Shown: positions 8,951-16,218 of the stretch, in pieces
How positions within the stretch are numbered: the stretch's first letter is position 1
Layout of the letters: every line of letters begins with the position of its first letter
Assembly: GCA_003164895.1 (NCBI GenBank)
Contig: PLUL01000015.1
Coordinates: 1-64,000 of the forward strand
Length of the DNA: 64,000 nt
Direction: 5' to 3'
Origin: Bacteroidota bacterium
Lineage (GTDB): Bacteria > Bacteroidota > Bacteroidia > Palsa-948
The notes under the pieces: model-generated
The model's database searches: none
What the model saw: only the letters and a program-made list of their open reading frames with translations
What the model was told of the DNA's origin: nothing
Made by a program: the position numbers and the translations under genes

Positions 8951-9615
8951 TATTTGCAATTTTTTTTAATTGTGTCGTATATTTTGGCGTAACCTAATTC
9001 ACCTGCTTTGCTCCAATCAATGCACGCTCCTTTTTTGTCTCCCGATTCAAATTTTGCAGATCCTCGCTGGGAATATGCCTGAAAATCTTTTTGATTCATC
9101 TTTATCACTTCAGAAAAATCAGCGATGGAAGATTTGTAATCTTTCAAAATAAGATAAGACAGCGCACGGTTAAAATATGCATCCGAAAATTTTTTATCAA
9201 GTTTAATTGCTTTAGAAAAATCTTCAATCGAGCCATAATAATCTTCCAGCTTGGCTTTGATTCTTCCTCTGCCTTTATATGCTTTTGCATTTGCAGAATC
9301 AAGTTCAATTGCTTTGTTGTAATTTTCCATTGCTTTTTTGTCTTCTTTCAGGATGAAGGAAACTTCTCCCAAATAATAACGCGCATCAGAGTTTTTGGGA
9401 TTAAGTTCCACCGCTTTATTGAGTTCCACTTCCGCTCCTTCATAATTACCTGCATTGAATTGTGTAATTCCACTTTTCAAAGAACCTACAGAATCCAATG
9501 CCTGAGAAAAAGTAACAGTAGGCAGTAGGCAGTAGGCAAAAGAAAATAAACAAAAAAACAATCGAGCAATCGAATGTCGAATCGAAACAAAAACAATCGG
9601 TGTAATCTTGTTCAT
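8950..9615 (-). CDS. Exported TPR-repeat protein
   Basis: 221 residues from the ATG at 9615; a longer start would run into the upstream DUF3127 gene. An unusual N-terminus (about 38 residues) ends in a signal-peptide-like AYCLLPTVTFSQ. Four to five TPR units follow (for example GNYEGAEVELNKAVELNPKN and DYYGSIEDFSKAIKLDKK). Codons 11-19 and 27-34 are made of two different short tandem repeats. The gene ends TAATG into the SiaC-like gene. TPRs are protein-binding scaffolds; the partner is unknown, but coupling to a SiaC-like protein next to a TPR phosphatase suggests a shared pathway. Confidence 0.8.
   Translation of the reverse strand: MNKITPIVFVSIRHSIARLFFCLFSFAYCLLPTVTFSQALDSVGSLKSGITQFNAGNYEGAEVELNKAVELNPKNSDARYYLGEVSFILKEDKKAMENYNKAIELDSANAKAYKGRGRIKAKLEDYYGSIEDFSKAIKLDKKFSDAYFNRALSYLILKDYKSSIADFSEVIKMNQKDFQAYSQRGSAKFESGDKKGACIDWSKAGELGYAKIYDTIKKNCK
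9516..9584. repeat. Two short degenerate tandem repeats inside a signal-peptide region
   Basis: CAGTAGG occurs three times in tandem at 9516-9536. A second repeat based on AATCG/GTCGAATCG lies at 9559-9584. A third phrase (TGTAATCTTG ... TGTGTAATCTGTG) follows at about 9600-9635 around the start codon. All are read in frame by the TPR gene and build most of its signal sequence. Confidence 0.75.
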
Positions 9616-9637
9616 TTCAATCTGTGTAATCTGTGAA

Positions 9638-10003
9638 TTAAAATGGCAAATCATCATCGGGTGTTGGAACTAAAGTTTCGTTGCTGAAGTTTGGATCCTG
9701 AACACTTGTTGAACCGCTACCTGCTTTTGGCAGATCAATTTTGAAAACATCCAGCGAATTGAAAAATTTAATTTCTCCTTGCGGATTTTTCCACTCTCTC
9801 CCTTTCAATAGAAAATGAACGGTAATTTCATCTCCAACTTTTGCGTTTTCAATCAGCGAAGTTCTATCCTGAGTGAGTTGAAAAAGAATAGTTTGCGGAT
9901 ACGATTGAGCATTATCCGTAAGAACAAATTCTCTTTTCTTGAATTTCTCCGAAACTTTTACTTCGGCATTTTTTACTTTTAAGATTCCTGTGTAAGTTAA
10001 CAT
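9638..10003 (-). CDS. DUF3127 protein with SSB-like acidic C-terminus
   Basis: 121 residues. Matches the DUF3127 family, small Bacteroidota proteins with an OB-fold-like core: MLTYTGILKVKNAEVKVSEKF, REFVLTD, VGDEITVHFLLKGREW, FFNSLDVFKID. A low-complexity linker follows, then a terminal PDDDLPF. That tail is nearly the DDDIPF tip by which bacterial single-stranded DNA-binding protein recruits its partners. Together with the OB-like core this suggests nucleic-acid binding, but no function is established here. It lies 18 bases downstream of the flavin reductase gene on the same strand and probably shares its transcript. Confidence 0.82.
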   Translation of the reverse strand: MLTYTGILKVKNAEVKVSEKFKKREFVLTDNAQSYPQTILFQLTQDRTSLIENAKVGDEITVHFLLKGREWKNPQGEIKFFNSLDVFKIDLPKAGSGSTSVQDPNFSNETLVPTPDDDLPF

Positions 10004-10021
10004 GTGTATATAAAATTAAAA

Positions 10022-10888
10022 TTAATGTTCAAGCGAAAGTAATGTTTTCCATCCATCTTCCACCTGTCCTTCGTCCAAAAGTTTTTTGGCAATAATATGA
10101 ATTTCTTTTTCTCCTAACTCATTTTTAAGGAACTGAGTTTTATAGGCAATCACATCTTCCTTATTCGGAAGTTTTGCCACATTGCCAAGTTGACCTAAAT
10201 TATTTCCGGTAAGTACAGAGCTATTCCTAATCTTTTCAGGAATAGCATCCACGCCAATGCCCAGAGGAGAAGACGGTTTTGTTACTTCAAAAAGAGCATT
10301 GCCCGAAGCACGCACATACCAATTCCCTCCAAGCCGTCCCACCAAATCCAATTTATTCGGATCAATATGTTTATGCTCGTTGAGAACAGATTCTCTAATA
10401 TGGATAAGTATTATTTCACAGATAACAAGGTTTCCGGCAGCGGCATTTTTACCAAGCTCTATCACTTCTTTCACCTTGCATTCCATTTGCACGGGCGATT
10501 CTTTTACACGGAAAGGTTTCACCAATTCCGATGGTAGCATGGTGAATCCGGCTTTTACAAATTCATTTGTGCCTTTAGGAAATTCACTGCTCGAAAGCGA
10601 GGTTTGATGAACCATGTCATAATTCACCATGTTTATTACCGCCTCGGGAATTTCCAACACATTGTCGTGCGTATTTTTTGTTGAATTGGTTCTGCCACTG
10701 CGAGCAGGAGAAAATATTGCAATAGGCGGATTGGTGCTGAAAATATTAAAGAAGCTAAATGGGCTTAGATTAGGATTTCCGTTTTTATCTATCGTACTGA
10801 CAAACGCCACTGGTCTTGGCGCAATGACGTTGGACAAATATCCCTGCAAAGCAGGAATAGAAAGTTCTTTTGGATTAAGCGTTAACAT
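10022..10888 (-). CDS. Flavin reductase (DIM6/NTAB) family protein
   Basis: 288 residues from the ATG at 10888. The FMN-binding split-barrel flavin-reductase fold is shown by IAPRPVAFVSTIDKNGNPNLSPFSFFN near the N-terminus, PPIAIFSP, DTMHN-like spacing in KNTHDNVLEIPEAVINMV, and LDLVGRLGGNWYVR. The C-terminal 80 residues are an extension common to Bacteroidota members. The family binds FMN and reduces flavins or related acceptors with NAD(P)H; the physiological substrate is unknown. A strong promoter match ends only 7 bases before the start codon, so the mRNA may be almost leaderless. The DUF3127, TPR and SiaC-like genes follow on the same strand. Confidence 0.88.
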   Translation of the reverse strand: MLTLNPKELSIPALQGYLSNVIAPRPVAFVSTIDKNGNPNLSPFSFFNIFSTNPPIAIFSPARSGRTNSTKNTHDNVLEIPEAVINMVNYDMVHQTSLSSSEFPKGTNEFVKAGFTMLPSELVKPFRVKESPVQMECKVKEVIELGKNAAAGNLVICEIILIHIRESVLNEHKHIDPNKLDLVGRLGGNWYVRASGNALFEVTKPSSPLGIGVDAIPEKIRNSSVLTGNNLGQLGNVAKLPNKEDVIAYKTQFLKNELGEKEIHIIAKKLLDEGQVEDGWKTLLSLEH

Positions 10889-10894
10889 GAGGTG

Positions 10895-10924
10895 CAAAGA
10901 TAAAAATAATAGAAAGAATCCAAA
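10895..10924 (-). promoter_or_regulatory. Bacteroidota-type promoter of the flavin reductase gene
   Basis: On the minus strand, TTTG (10924-10921), 18 bases, then TATCTTTG (10902-10895): an exact match to TTTG-N18-TAnnTTTG. The ATG begins 7 bases downstream of the -7 box, which would leave a leader of only a few bases. Confidence 0.65.
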
Positions 10925-11042
10925 AAGAGAGATGTTTATTCCACAAGATATTCGCCGTTTGTGTATCAGTCAATAGATCAAATCCGTTTATTATGAATTC
11001 TCAAGTTTATTTGTTTGCTGAAAAATCCATTTTAAAAGATAA

Positions 11043-12275
11043 TTATCTGGCGGATATTTTTCCCTTTTCTATCGGGAGTCGCACAGTAAAAGTTGTTCCT
11101 TCATTCAGTGTACTGGCAAACGTTACGTTTCCGTTCATCAGTTCAACATATTTTTTTACGATGTTCAAACCCAATCCTGTTCCCTGAATGTTGGTAGAAT
11201 TTTTCGCCCTGAAAAATCGTTCGAACAAATGCTTTTGATCTTCTTCAGGAATTCCTATTCCGCCGTCAACAATACTGATGAGTAACATTCTACCTGATAA
11301 ATGAGTTTTAAATTCAATATTTTTTCCTGCTGGAGAATATTTAATGGCATTGGAAAGCAGATTAAGTATAACATTTTTCAACAGTTGCCTGTCAAATGCC
11401 ACAGTTGAATTTTTACCGTGGTGAGAAAAAATAATTTGTTGATTTTCTTTGGTGATGTTTTTCATTTCATCCACGATGGATTGCGAGAATGAAACTATTT
11501 CAAACTCTTCCGGATTATTTCTCACCAATCCTTCCTCTAATTTTCCGAGCGAGAGAAAATCATTTAGTATTTCGGTGAGATTTGAAATGGAAGATTTTAT
11601 TCTGGTGATATGTTTCTGACGTTTCTCGGCATCTTCCGGCTTATCATATCTCGCAATCAGCGAAGTGGAAGATAAAATAGTTGCCAGCGGTGTTCGAAAT
11701 TCATGCGAAGCGGTAGTAACAAATCTCGATTTTAATTCGTTCAATTCTCGTTCTTTTGAAAGTGCTTTTTGTAAATCCTGCTGTGATTTTGCCAGTTCAT
11801 TGATAGTGCTGGCAAGCGCTTCTGTCTTTTGTTCAACTCTTTTTTCCAGCGTATTCGAATAGTGCGAAAGCTCCTGATTGGCTTTGCGGATGACATCTTC
11901 CTGTTTTTTTCTTTCAGTAATGTCGGTCAAAAAAGCAATGGCAAATTTTTTGCCATGCGCAACATAATAACTCAAACTCACTTCAACAGGAAATTCCTTG
12001 CCGTCCTTTCTCTGTCCAAAAAGCGACATGCCTTGCCCCATCGGTCGGGCAAGAGGTGCATGAAAATAACTATCGCGACGAGAAACATGGGTCTTTTCAA
12101 AACGGGAGGGAATCAGTATTTCAATTTTATTTCCAATTAATTCGGAATGTAGGTAGCCAAAAAGTTTTTCCACGCGTGGGTTGACCAACACAATTTCACC
12201 TTTCTGGTTAGCAACAACAATTCCTTCCGTTGCATATTGAAACAACGCATCCAGCATTTCGGTATCTTTCTCCAT
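11043..12275 (-). CDS. PAS-domain sensor histidine kinase (cytoplasmic)
   Basis: 410 residues, no membrane segment. An N-terminal PAS domain (about 5-125: ATEGIVVANQKGEIVLVNP ... VSLSYYVAHGKKFAIAFLTDIT) is followed by a coiled-coil linker (125-185), a HisKA domain with phospho-acceptor His191 (SHEFRTPL), and a HATPase_c domain with NLLSNAIKYSP (N box), DGGIGIPEED (G1), LFERFFRA (F box) and GTGLGLNIVKKY (G2). The PAS plus HisKA order is that of stand-alone kinases that sense a soluble ligand, oxygen or redox state; no haem or flavin ligand can be named from sequence. No response regulator is in the window, so it is an orphan here. A TAnnTTTG box lies just upstream. Confidence 0.93.
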   Translation of the reverse strand: MEKDTEMLDALFQYATEGIVVANQKGEIVLVNPRVEKLFGYLHSELIGNKIEILIPSRFEKTHVSRRDSYFHAPLARPMGQGMSLFGQRKDGKEFPVEVSLSYYVAHGKKFAIAFLTDITERKKQEDVIRKANQELSHYSNTLEKRVEQKTEALASTINELAKSQQDLQKALSKERELNELKSRFVTTASHEFRTPLATILSSTSLIARYDKPEDAEKRQKHITRIKSSISNLTEILNDFLSLGKLEEGLVRNNPEEFEIVSFSQSIVDEMKNITKENQQIIFSHHGKNSTVAFDRQLLKNVILNLLSNAIKYSPAGKNIEFKTHLSGRMLLISIVDGGIGIPEEDQKHLFERFFRAKNSTNIQGTGLGLNIVKKYVELMNGNVTFASTLNEGTTFTVRLPIEKGKISAR

Positions 12276-12301
12276 ACTTGTGTAATCGTTTTGACTTCAC
12301 A

Positions 12302-12309
12302 CAAATATA
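12302..12309 (-). promoter_or_regulatory. Candidate -7 box for the PAS kinase gene
   Basis: TATATTTG on the minus strand, an exact TAnnTTTG match 27 bases upstream of the kinase ATG and inside the 42-base gap after the OmpH-like gene. No clear -33 box. Confidence 0.4.
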
Positions 12310-12317
12310 ATTCAGAA

Positions 12318-12968
12318 CTATTTTCCTTTGCCTGAATTATATTCGTTGTTCAATCCTGCAAGCACTTGAGTGGTAACATCAAGATTATTGTCAACTCCCA
12401 ACACGCCGCCGCCGCTTTTTGTGTATGCAAGTACGCAGTAATAACCATGTCCCTTGTTAAATCGTTCGAGGTAATCATAAATTTTTTTCTGAACTTCCGA
12501 ATTTGTTTTTTCCACATCGCCAAGAACCTTATCCTGATTTTGCTGCATCTCTACAATTTCATCACGTCTTTTTTGCAGCGATGCTTCTATTCCAGTAGCT
12601 TGCTCTTTTGTATATCCGCCTGCACCGGCTTTTTCCATATAATCGTTGTAATCTTTTTGAAATGCAGCTGCTTTTTCCTGATAGGATTTTTGGTAATTTG
12701 CCACACGAACTTCACCTGCAGATTTTATTTTTTTCGCGTATTCGTATTTTGCAAAAATGGAATCAGCATTCACAAAAACAATGCGCACATCTTTTGGCGC
12801 GTTATTAATCACCGGAACGATGACAGGAGTTTGCAAAGATTTTCCGGTTGAATCCATTGCGCTGATTGTTGCAGACGAAGATTTACTTCCTCCTGAAAAT
12901 TGTTTGTAGTAAAGAAATCCTACTGCGAAAATTAAAACGATGTTTAATCCCAAAGAAATGTTTTTCAC
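12318..12968 (-). CDS. OmpH/Skp-family periplasmic chaperone-like protein
   Basis: 216 residues, starting at GTG (12968). One N-terminal hydrophobic segment (NISLGLNIVLIFAVGFLYY, no clear cleavage site) anchors or exports it. The body is the OmpH/Skp pattern: VRIVFVNADSIFAKYEYAKK, then a long charged coiled coil (about residues 75-150), then a short beta tail with GHGYYCVLAYTKSGGGVLGVD. Skp-type proteins are trimeric holdases for outer-membrane proteins in the periplasm. It follows gldB and gldC on the same strand after a 122-base gap containing repeats. The membrane anchor instead of a cleaved signal is common in Bacteroidota members. Confidence 0.87.
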   Translation of the reverse strand: MKNISLGLNIVLIFAVGFLYYKQFSGGSKSSSATISAMDSTGKSLQTPVIVPVINNAPKDVRIVFVNADSIFAKYEYAKKIKSAGEVRVANYQKSYQEKAAAFQKDYNDYMEKAGAGGYTKEQATGIEASLQKRRDEIVEMQQNQDKVLGDVEKTNSEVQKKIYDYLERFNKGHGYYCVLAYTKSGGGVLGVDNNLDVTTQVLAGLNNEYNSGKGK

Positions 12969-13060
12969 GATAATTTGTTTTTTAGTTTGGCAAAGGTAAA
13001 ATAAAGTTATTCCGAGATTACACAGATTTTAGAAAGATTACGCCAATTACTTGATTGCTC

Positions 13061-13095
13061 ATCGGTGAAATCATTGTATTATCGGTGTAATCATT
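13061..13095. repeat. 15-base direct repeat between gldC and the OmpH-like gene
   Basis: ATCGGTGAAATCATT (13061-13075) and ATCGGTGTAATCATT (13081-13095) differ at one base. The second copy contains the stop region of gldC. A second degenerate phrase (GATTACACAGATTTTAGAAAGATTACG) lies at about 13017-13042. They belong to the same class of short degenerate repeats seen elsewhere in the window. Confidence 0.7.
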
Positions 13096-13420
13096 TTTTT
13101 TTTAATAAATTCATTTTATCTGCAAAGTGTGCGCAAAAATCTTTCAGGTCTTCAGAAATTTTTTCTTCGCCGGTCGCTCGCTTGAATGTATCCGCCATGG
13201 ATAACAATGTTTGATGAAAAAAAACTTTCATTTCATCCGCAAGCATCTCTTTTGTCCAAAGGTCAATCTTCAGCGTATTACTTTCTTTGGCATCCCACAG
13301 GGAAATTAAAATGCTTTTGCAAACACTTTTTTCATTCATGCTGCTTGCTGCCCAGTCAATGGAAAGAGGAATATTATTTTCATCAAGCGTTACGGTAAAT
13401 TTTATTTCTGATTTTTTCAT
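13091..13420 (-). CDS. gldC: Gliding motility protein GldC
   Basis: 109 residues, the usual length for GldC. Diagnostic stretches are MKKSEIKFTVTLDENNIP, ILISLWDAKESNTLKIDLW, TKEMLADEMKVFFHQTLLS, and DFCAHFADKM. No signal peptide: GldC is cytoplasmic. It lies 18 bases after gldB, the order known from Flavobacterium johnsoniae, where gldB-gldC are neighbours of nadE, as here. GldC supports gliding/T9SS function; its molecular activity is not known. The presence of a T9SS substrate at the start of the window fits. Confidence 0.93.
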   Translation of the reverse strand: MKKSEIKFTVTLDENNIPLSIDWAASSMNEKSVCKSILISLWDAKESNTLKIDLWTKEMLADEMKVFFHQTLLSMADTFKRATGEEKISEDLKDFCAHFADKMNLLKKK

Positions 13421-13438
13421 GTTTAAAAATTACATTCA

Positions 13439-14458
13439 TTATGGTTTGTATTTTGACGAACTGAGAATTTTTTGCGGATCGTTTTCTTTCATCAATTGTT
13501 CGAGCGAAACTTCGGGATGATTGTTCATATATTTTCTAACAATTTGCCAACCGGTCCAGATAGCTGTTCTCGCGGGAGATTCTTTTGCAAATCCTGTTGT
13601 GAAGGGACCTTCTCCGGTAAATTTTGTAATTATATCAACTCCCGATGAATAAAGAAAATTATTTTTTATCCAATATCCCCAAATATCTTTTGCGTGTTCA
13701 TGACACCAATCTAATTGTTTTTTTGTAAAACCGATTTTCAACGAATCATCTGTATCCGGCATCAGCGCATCGGTGAGGTAAAGAATTTTTCCGCCATAGA
13801 TCATTTCGCTCAGAAGAGTTTTTCCTTTTACATTATCGGGAAATTCATTCGCCATCCACACTCTCACCAAGTCAGGAATCATATATTCGCGCTGCATGGT
13901 GATTCGCACATAATTTGGAACCTGGCTCATTTCATAAAAGCGACTTTGCCTCCCCAAATATTTTTCCAGTCCAATAGCAAAAACGGGGTCATCTGTCGCG
14001 ATGGAATAATTAAAGCCAGACATCATCGCCAAAACTTTCGGAAGTTTTTTTTCGGGAAAATAATATTGATGATGCCTGAATGCTTCCGTTAACTCGGATT
14101 CAATCGGAGAAATATCCTGAAAAGTTTTTTGACACTCATTAAATGCATCGCGCATGTCTTTGTCGGTTACAAATTTTGTGATTTCAGGAATGCAGGCGCT
14201 GTCCTGAATTCCGTTAGGACAAAGAATATTTCGCACAAACAGTTCGGTGAAGCCGTAATATTTTTTTTGCAACTGCAGAAGTTTTGAAACAATATTATCG
14301 GCATTAAGTGAAAAAAAATCCTGATCGAAGCGTTCAATTTTAATGGGGTCGATTTTTATTTTGGAAACATTTACATTCAGGTGGTTATGGTTGCAGGAAG
14401 TCAATAGCCAACAGCCAACAGCGAATAGCCAACAGCTAAATTTTCGAGAGGACTTCAT
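13439..14458 (-). CDS. gldB: Gliding motility lipoprotein GldB
   Basis: 339 residues. The N-terminus is a lipoprotein signal with lipobox LLTSC (lipidated Cys22). The body matches GldB: IDPIKIERFDQDFF, FTELFVRNIL, ESELTEAFRHHQYYFPEKKLP, FAIGLEKYLG, YMIPDLVRVWMANEFP, LLSEMIYGGKILYLTDALMPD, SPARTAIWTGWQIVRKYM. The family is needed for gliding and type IX secretion. Codons 8-19, which form nearly the whole hydrophobic core of the signal, consist of a short repeat based on ATAGCCAACAGC. It is the first gene of a minus-strand run with gldC and the OmpH-like gene. Confidence 0.94.
   Translation of the reverse strand: MKSSRKFSCWLFAVGCWLLTSCNHNHLNVNVSKIKIDPIKIERFDQDFFSLNADNIVSKLLQLQKKYYGFTELFVRNILCPNGIQDSACIPEITKFVTDKDMRDAFNECQKTFQDISPIESELTEAFRHHQYYFPEKKLPKVLAMMSGFNYSIATDDPVFAIGLEKYLGRQSRFYEMSQVPNYVRITMQREYMIPDLVRVWMANEFPDNVKGKTLLSEMIYGGKILYLTDALMPDTDDSLKIGFTKKQLDWCHEHAKDIWGYWIKNNFLYSSGVDIITKFTGEGPFTTGFAKESPARTAIWTGWQIVRKYMNNHPEVSLEQLMKENDPQKILSSSKYKP
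14401..14437. repeat. Degenerate short repeat encoding the GldB signal core
   Basis: Units of the form (GA)ATAGCCAACAGC/CAACAGC run through 14401-14437 and are read by gldB as SCWLFAVGCWLL. Confidence 0.75.
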
Positions 14459-14481
14459 AAATATTTCTTAATATTGCAATA

Positions 14482-14489
14482 CAAAATTA
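14482..14489 (-). promoter_or_regulatory. Candidate -7 box for gldB
   Basis: TAATTTTG on the minus strand fits TAnnTTTG, 24 bases upstream of the gldB ATG, in the 60-base divergent gap. The -33 element is poor (an ATTG at 14508-14505). Confidence 0.4.
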
Positions 14490-14518
14490 AAATCATTCAC
14501 CATACAATTTATTTTCTC

Positions 14519-15355
14519 ATGAAAAAGATATTAGCATTTTCTATTTTAGTAGTGGTTTGTTCTGGCGGTATTTTTGCTCAATCAACACAAAGCGCCAATG
14601 AATTGAAAAATTTTCGTTTTGGAGTTGCAGCGATGCCGGATATTTCATGGTACACACCTAATGATTTGAAAAAATTTGCGAGTAATGGCTCTGTATTTAA
14701 GTTTGGAGTTGTTATCAATGGAGAATATAATTTCAGCAAAAATGTTTCTATGGGTTTTGGTCTTGGAATTGCATCCGCAGGGGGAAAAGTTGCCTTCACA
14801 GACTCTGTCCGCTATTTTTACAGCAATGATGCAATCATTAAACAATCAGATACTACTGGTTTGAAAGGAAAATATACACAATATAAATTAAACAGCCGCA
14901 AATATTCTGCAAGTTACTTTGTAATTCCTATTTCACTTAAAATGCGAACGAACCAAATAGGTTATATGCGCTATTTTTTTCAACCGAGTTTAAATATTGG
15001 TATTCGTAAAAAAGTACTTGCAACTGATGATCTGACTACGTTGCCTCCAAACTGGCCAAAAACTGTTGCTACTTCGGCTAACAGCGGACAATCGGCAAAT
15101 CAAACCAATCTTGACATCACAAAGGATATGGCTTTGATACGTCTTTCTGCTTCGATTAGTGCAGGCGCAGAATATTATATATCAGGATCCACAGCACTTA
15201 TTTTTTCTGTTGGGTATGATTACGGATTGACAGGTGTTGCAAAAAGCACTTCCGATTATTTAGTTCACACAGCGAGCGGCAGTCCTTCCAACGGAGCTGT
15301 AACGCAAAAATTTATCCAGAGCGGAGTTGTTTTATCAGTAGGCGTTCTTTTTTAA
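14519..15355 (+). CDS. Outer-membrane beta-barrel protein (PorT/OMP_b-brl type)
   Basis: 278 residues from the ATG at 14519. The signal peptide ends VCSGGIFAQ. The rest alternates short amphipathic strands with loops: FRFGVAAMPDISWY, FKFGVVINGEYNFSKN, MGFGLGIASAGGKVAF, SYFVIPISLKMRTN, YFFQPSLNIGIRKKV, LSASISAGAEYYIS, LIFSVGYDYGLTGV, ending QSGVVLSVGVLF with the terminal Phe of outer-membrane barrels. This is the general outer-membrane beta-barrel family that includes PorT. It is divergent from gldB, but sequence alone does not prove that it is PorT/SprT itself. A strong terminator follows. Confidence 0.85.
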   Translation: MKKILAFSILVVVCSGGIFAQSTQSANELKNFRFGVAAMPDISWYTPNDLKKFASNGSVFKFGVVINGEYNFSKNVSMGFGLGIASAGGKVAFTDSVRYFYSNDAIIKQSDTTGLKGKYTQYKLNSRKYSASYFVIPISLKMRTNQIGYMRYFFQPSLNIGIRKKVLATDDLTTLPPNWPKTVATSANSGQSANQTNLDITKDMALIRLSASISAGAEYYISGSTALIFSVGYDYGLTGVAKSTSDYLVHTASGSPSNGAVTQKFIQSGVVLSVGVLF

Positions 15356-15374
15356 ATAATTATTTTTTGCTCTT

Positions 15375-15412
15375 AATCCCGAATTCAGCAAGTTGAGTTC
15401 GGGATTTTTTTA
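15375..15412 (+). terminator. Rho-independent terminator after the barrel gene
   Basis: Stem AATCCCGAA (15375-15383) with TTCGGGATT (15398-15406), extended by further pairs toward a short loop, then a run of T to 15411. It separates the barrel gene from nadE. Confidence 0.85.
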
Positions 15413-15426
15413 TCGAAACAATCATC

Positions 15427-16218
15427 GTGAAAAAAAAAGAAATCATAAAACATATTGTTAACTGGCTGAATTCCTACTGCGAAAACTCTTCCATGAAAGG
15501 TTTTGTGATCGGAATTTCCGGCGGAGTTGATTCTGCACTTACTTCAACCCTTTGCGCTCTTACCGGAAAACCTGTCATTTGTCTGAACATGCCAATTCTT
15601 CAGCATAAAGACCAATACAGTTTAGCGAATGAACATATTAAATGGTTGAAAAATAAATTCAAGAATATTTCTTCTTACGAAGTGAATCTTACCGATGCTT
15701 TTCTGAAGTTTAAAGAAACTCTGCCGAAAGAAATTCAAGATGCTCACTCCATGGCAAACTCACGTTCTCGTCTGAGAATGTCCACACTGTATGCTTTCTC
15801 CACGCATCACCGCATGTTGGTTGCCGGCACAGGAAATAAAGTGGAAGATTTTGGTGTTGGATTTTATACAAAGTATGGAGATGGCGGTGTGGATATCAGT
15901 CCGATTGCCGACCTGATGAAATCGGAAGTGCGCGCATTGGCTCAGCAGCTCAGAGTTTCTTCAGACATTATAAAAGCTGCGCCTGTGGATGGATTGTGGG
16001 AAGATAACCGCACGGATGAACAGCAAATTGGAGCGACTTACGATGAGTTGGAATGGGCGATGAAACAGTTACGTTCAAAGTTAAAAGTTAAATGTGCAAA
16101 GTTGAACAGCCGGCAAAAAAAGGTTTTGGAAATTTTTCAGCGACTGAATAAAATGAACGTGCATAAGATGAAACCGATCCCGGTTTGCATAATTCCGAAG
16201 AAACTAACAAGAGATTAA
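15427..16218 (+). CDS. nadE: NAD+ synthetase, ammonia-dependent
   Basis: 263 residues, starting at GTG (15427). The adenine-nucleotide alpha-hydrolase P-loop SGGVDS is at residues 31-36; RSRLRMSTLYAFS and GTGNKVEDFGVGFYTKYGD are further NadE signatures, and AAPVDGLWEDNRTDEQQIG holds the deamido-NAD region. No glutaminase domain is present, so it should use ammonia. It makes NAD+ from deamido-NAD+ and ATP. Residues about 213-227 (KQLRSKLKVKCAKLN) are encoded by a short repeat and seem to be an insertion or replacement before the conserved SRQKKVLEIFQRLN ... KMKPIPVC tail. Next to gldB-gldC, as in other Bacteroidota. Ends by a 4-base overlap with the convergent methyltransferase gene. Confidence 0.93.
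   Translation: MKKKEIIKHIVNWLNSYCENSSMKGFVIGISGGVDSALTSTLCALTGKPVICLNMPILQHKDQYSLANEHIKWLKNKFKNISSYEVNLTDAFLKFKETLPKEIQDAHSMANSRSRLRMSTLYAFSTHHRMLVAGTGNKVEDFGVGFYTKYGDGGVDISPIADLMKSEVRALAQQLRVSSDIIKAAPVDGLWEDNRTDEQQIGATYDELEWAMKQLRSKLKVKCAKLNSRQKKVLEIFQRLNKMNVHKMKPIPVCIIPKKLTRD
16066..16107. repeat. Degenerate short repeat inside nadE
   Basis: Units around TTCAAAGTTAAA / AAAGTTAAA / GCAAAGTTGAAC, read in frame by nadE near its C-terminus. Confidence 0.6.

Noticed and set aside
9091-9528. 145-codon plus-strand frame opposite the TPR gene
   Set aside because: Phe/Ile/Cys-rich nonsense of the type produced opposite TPR codons; no homology seen.
9516-14437. CRISPR array from the short repeats
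   Set aside because: Units are 7-12 bases, directly abutting and different at each site, without spacers or cas genes.
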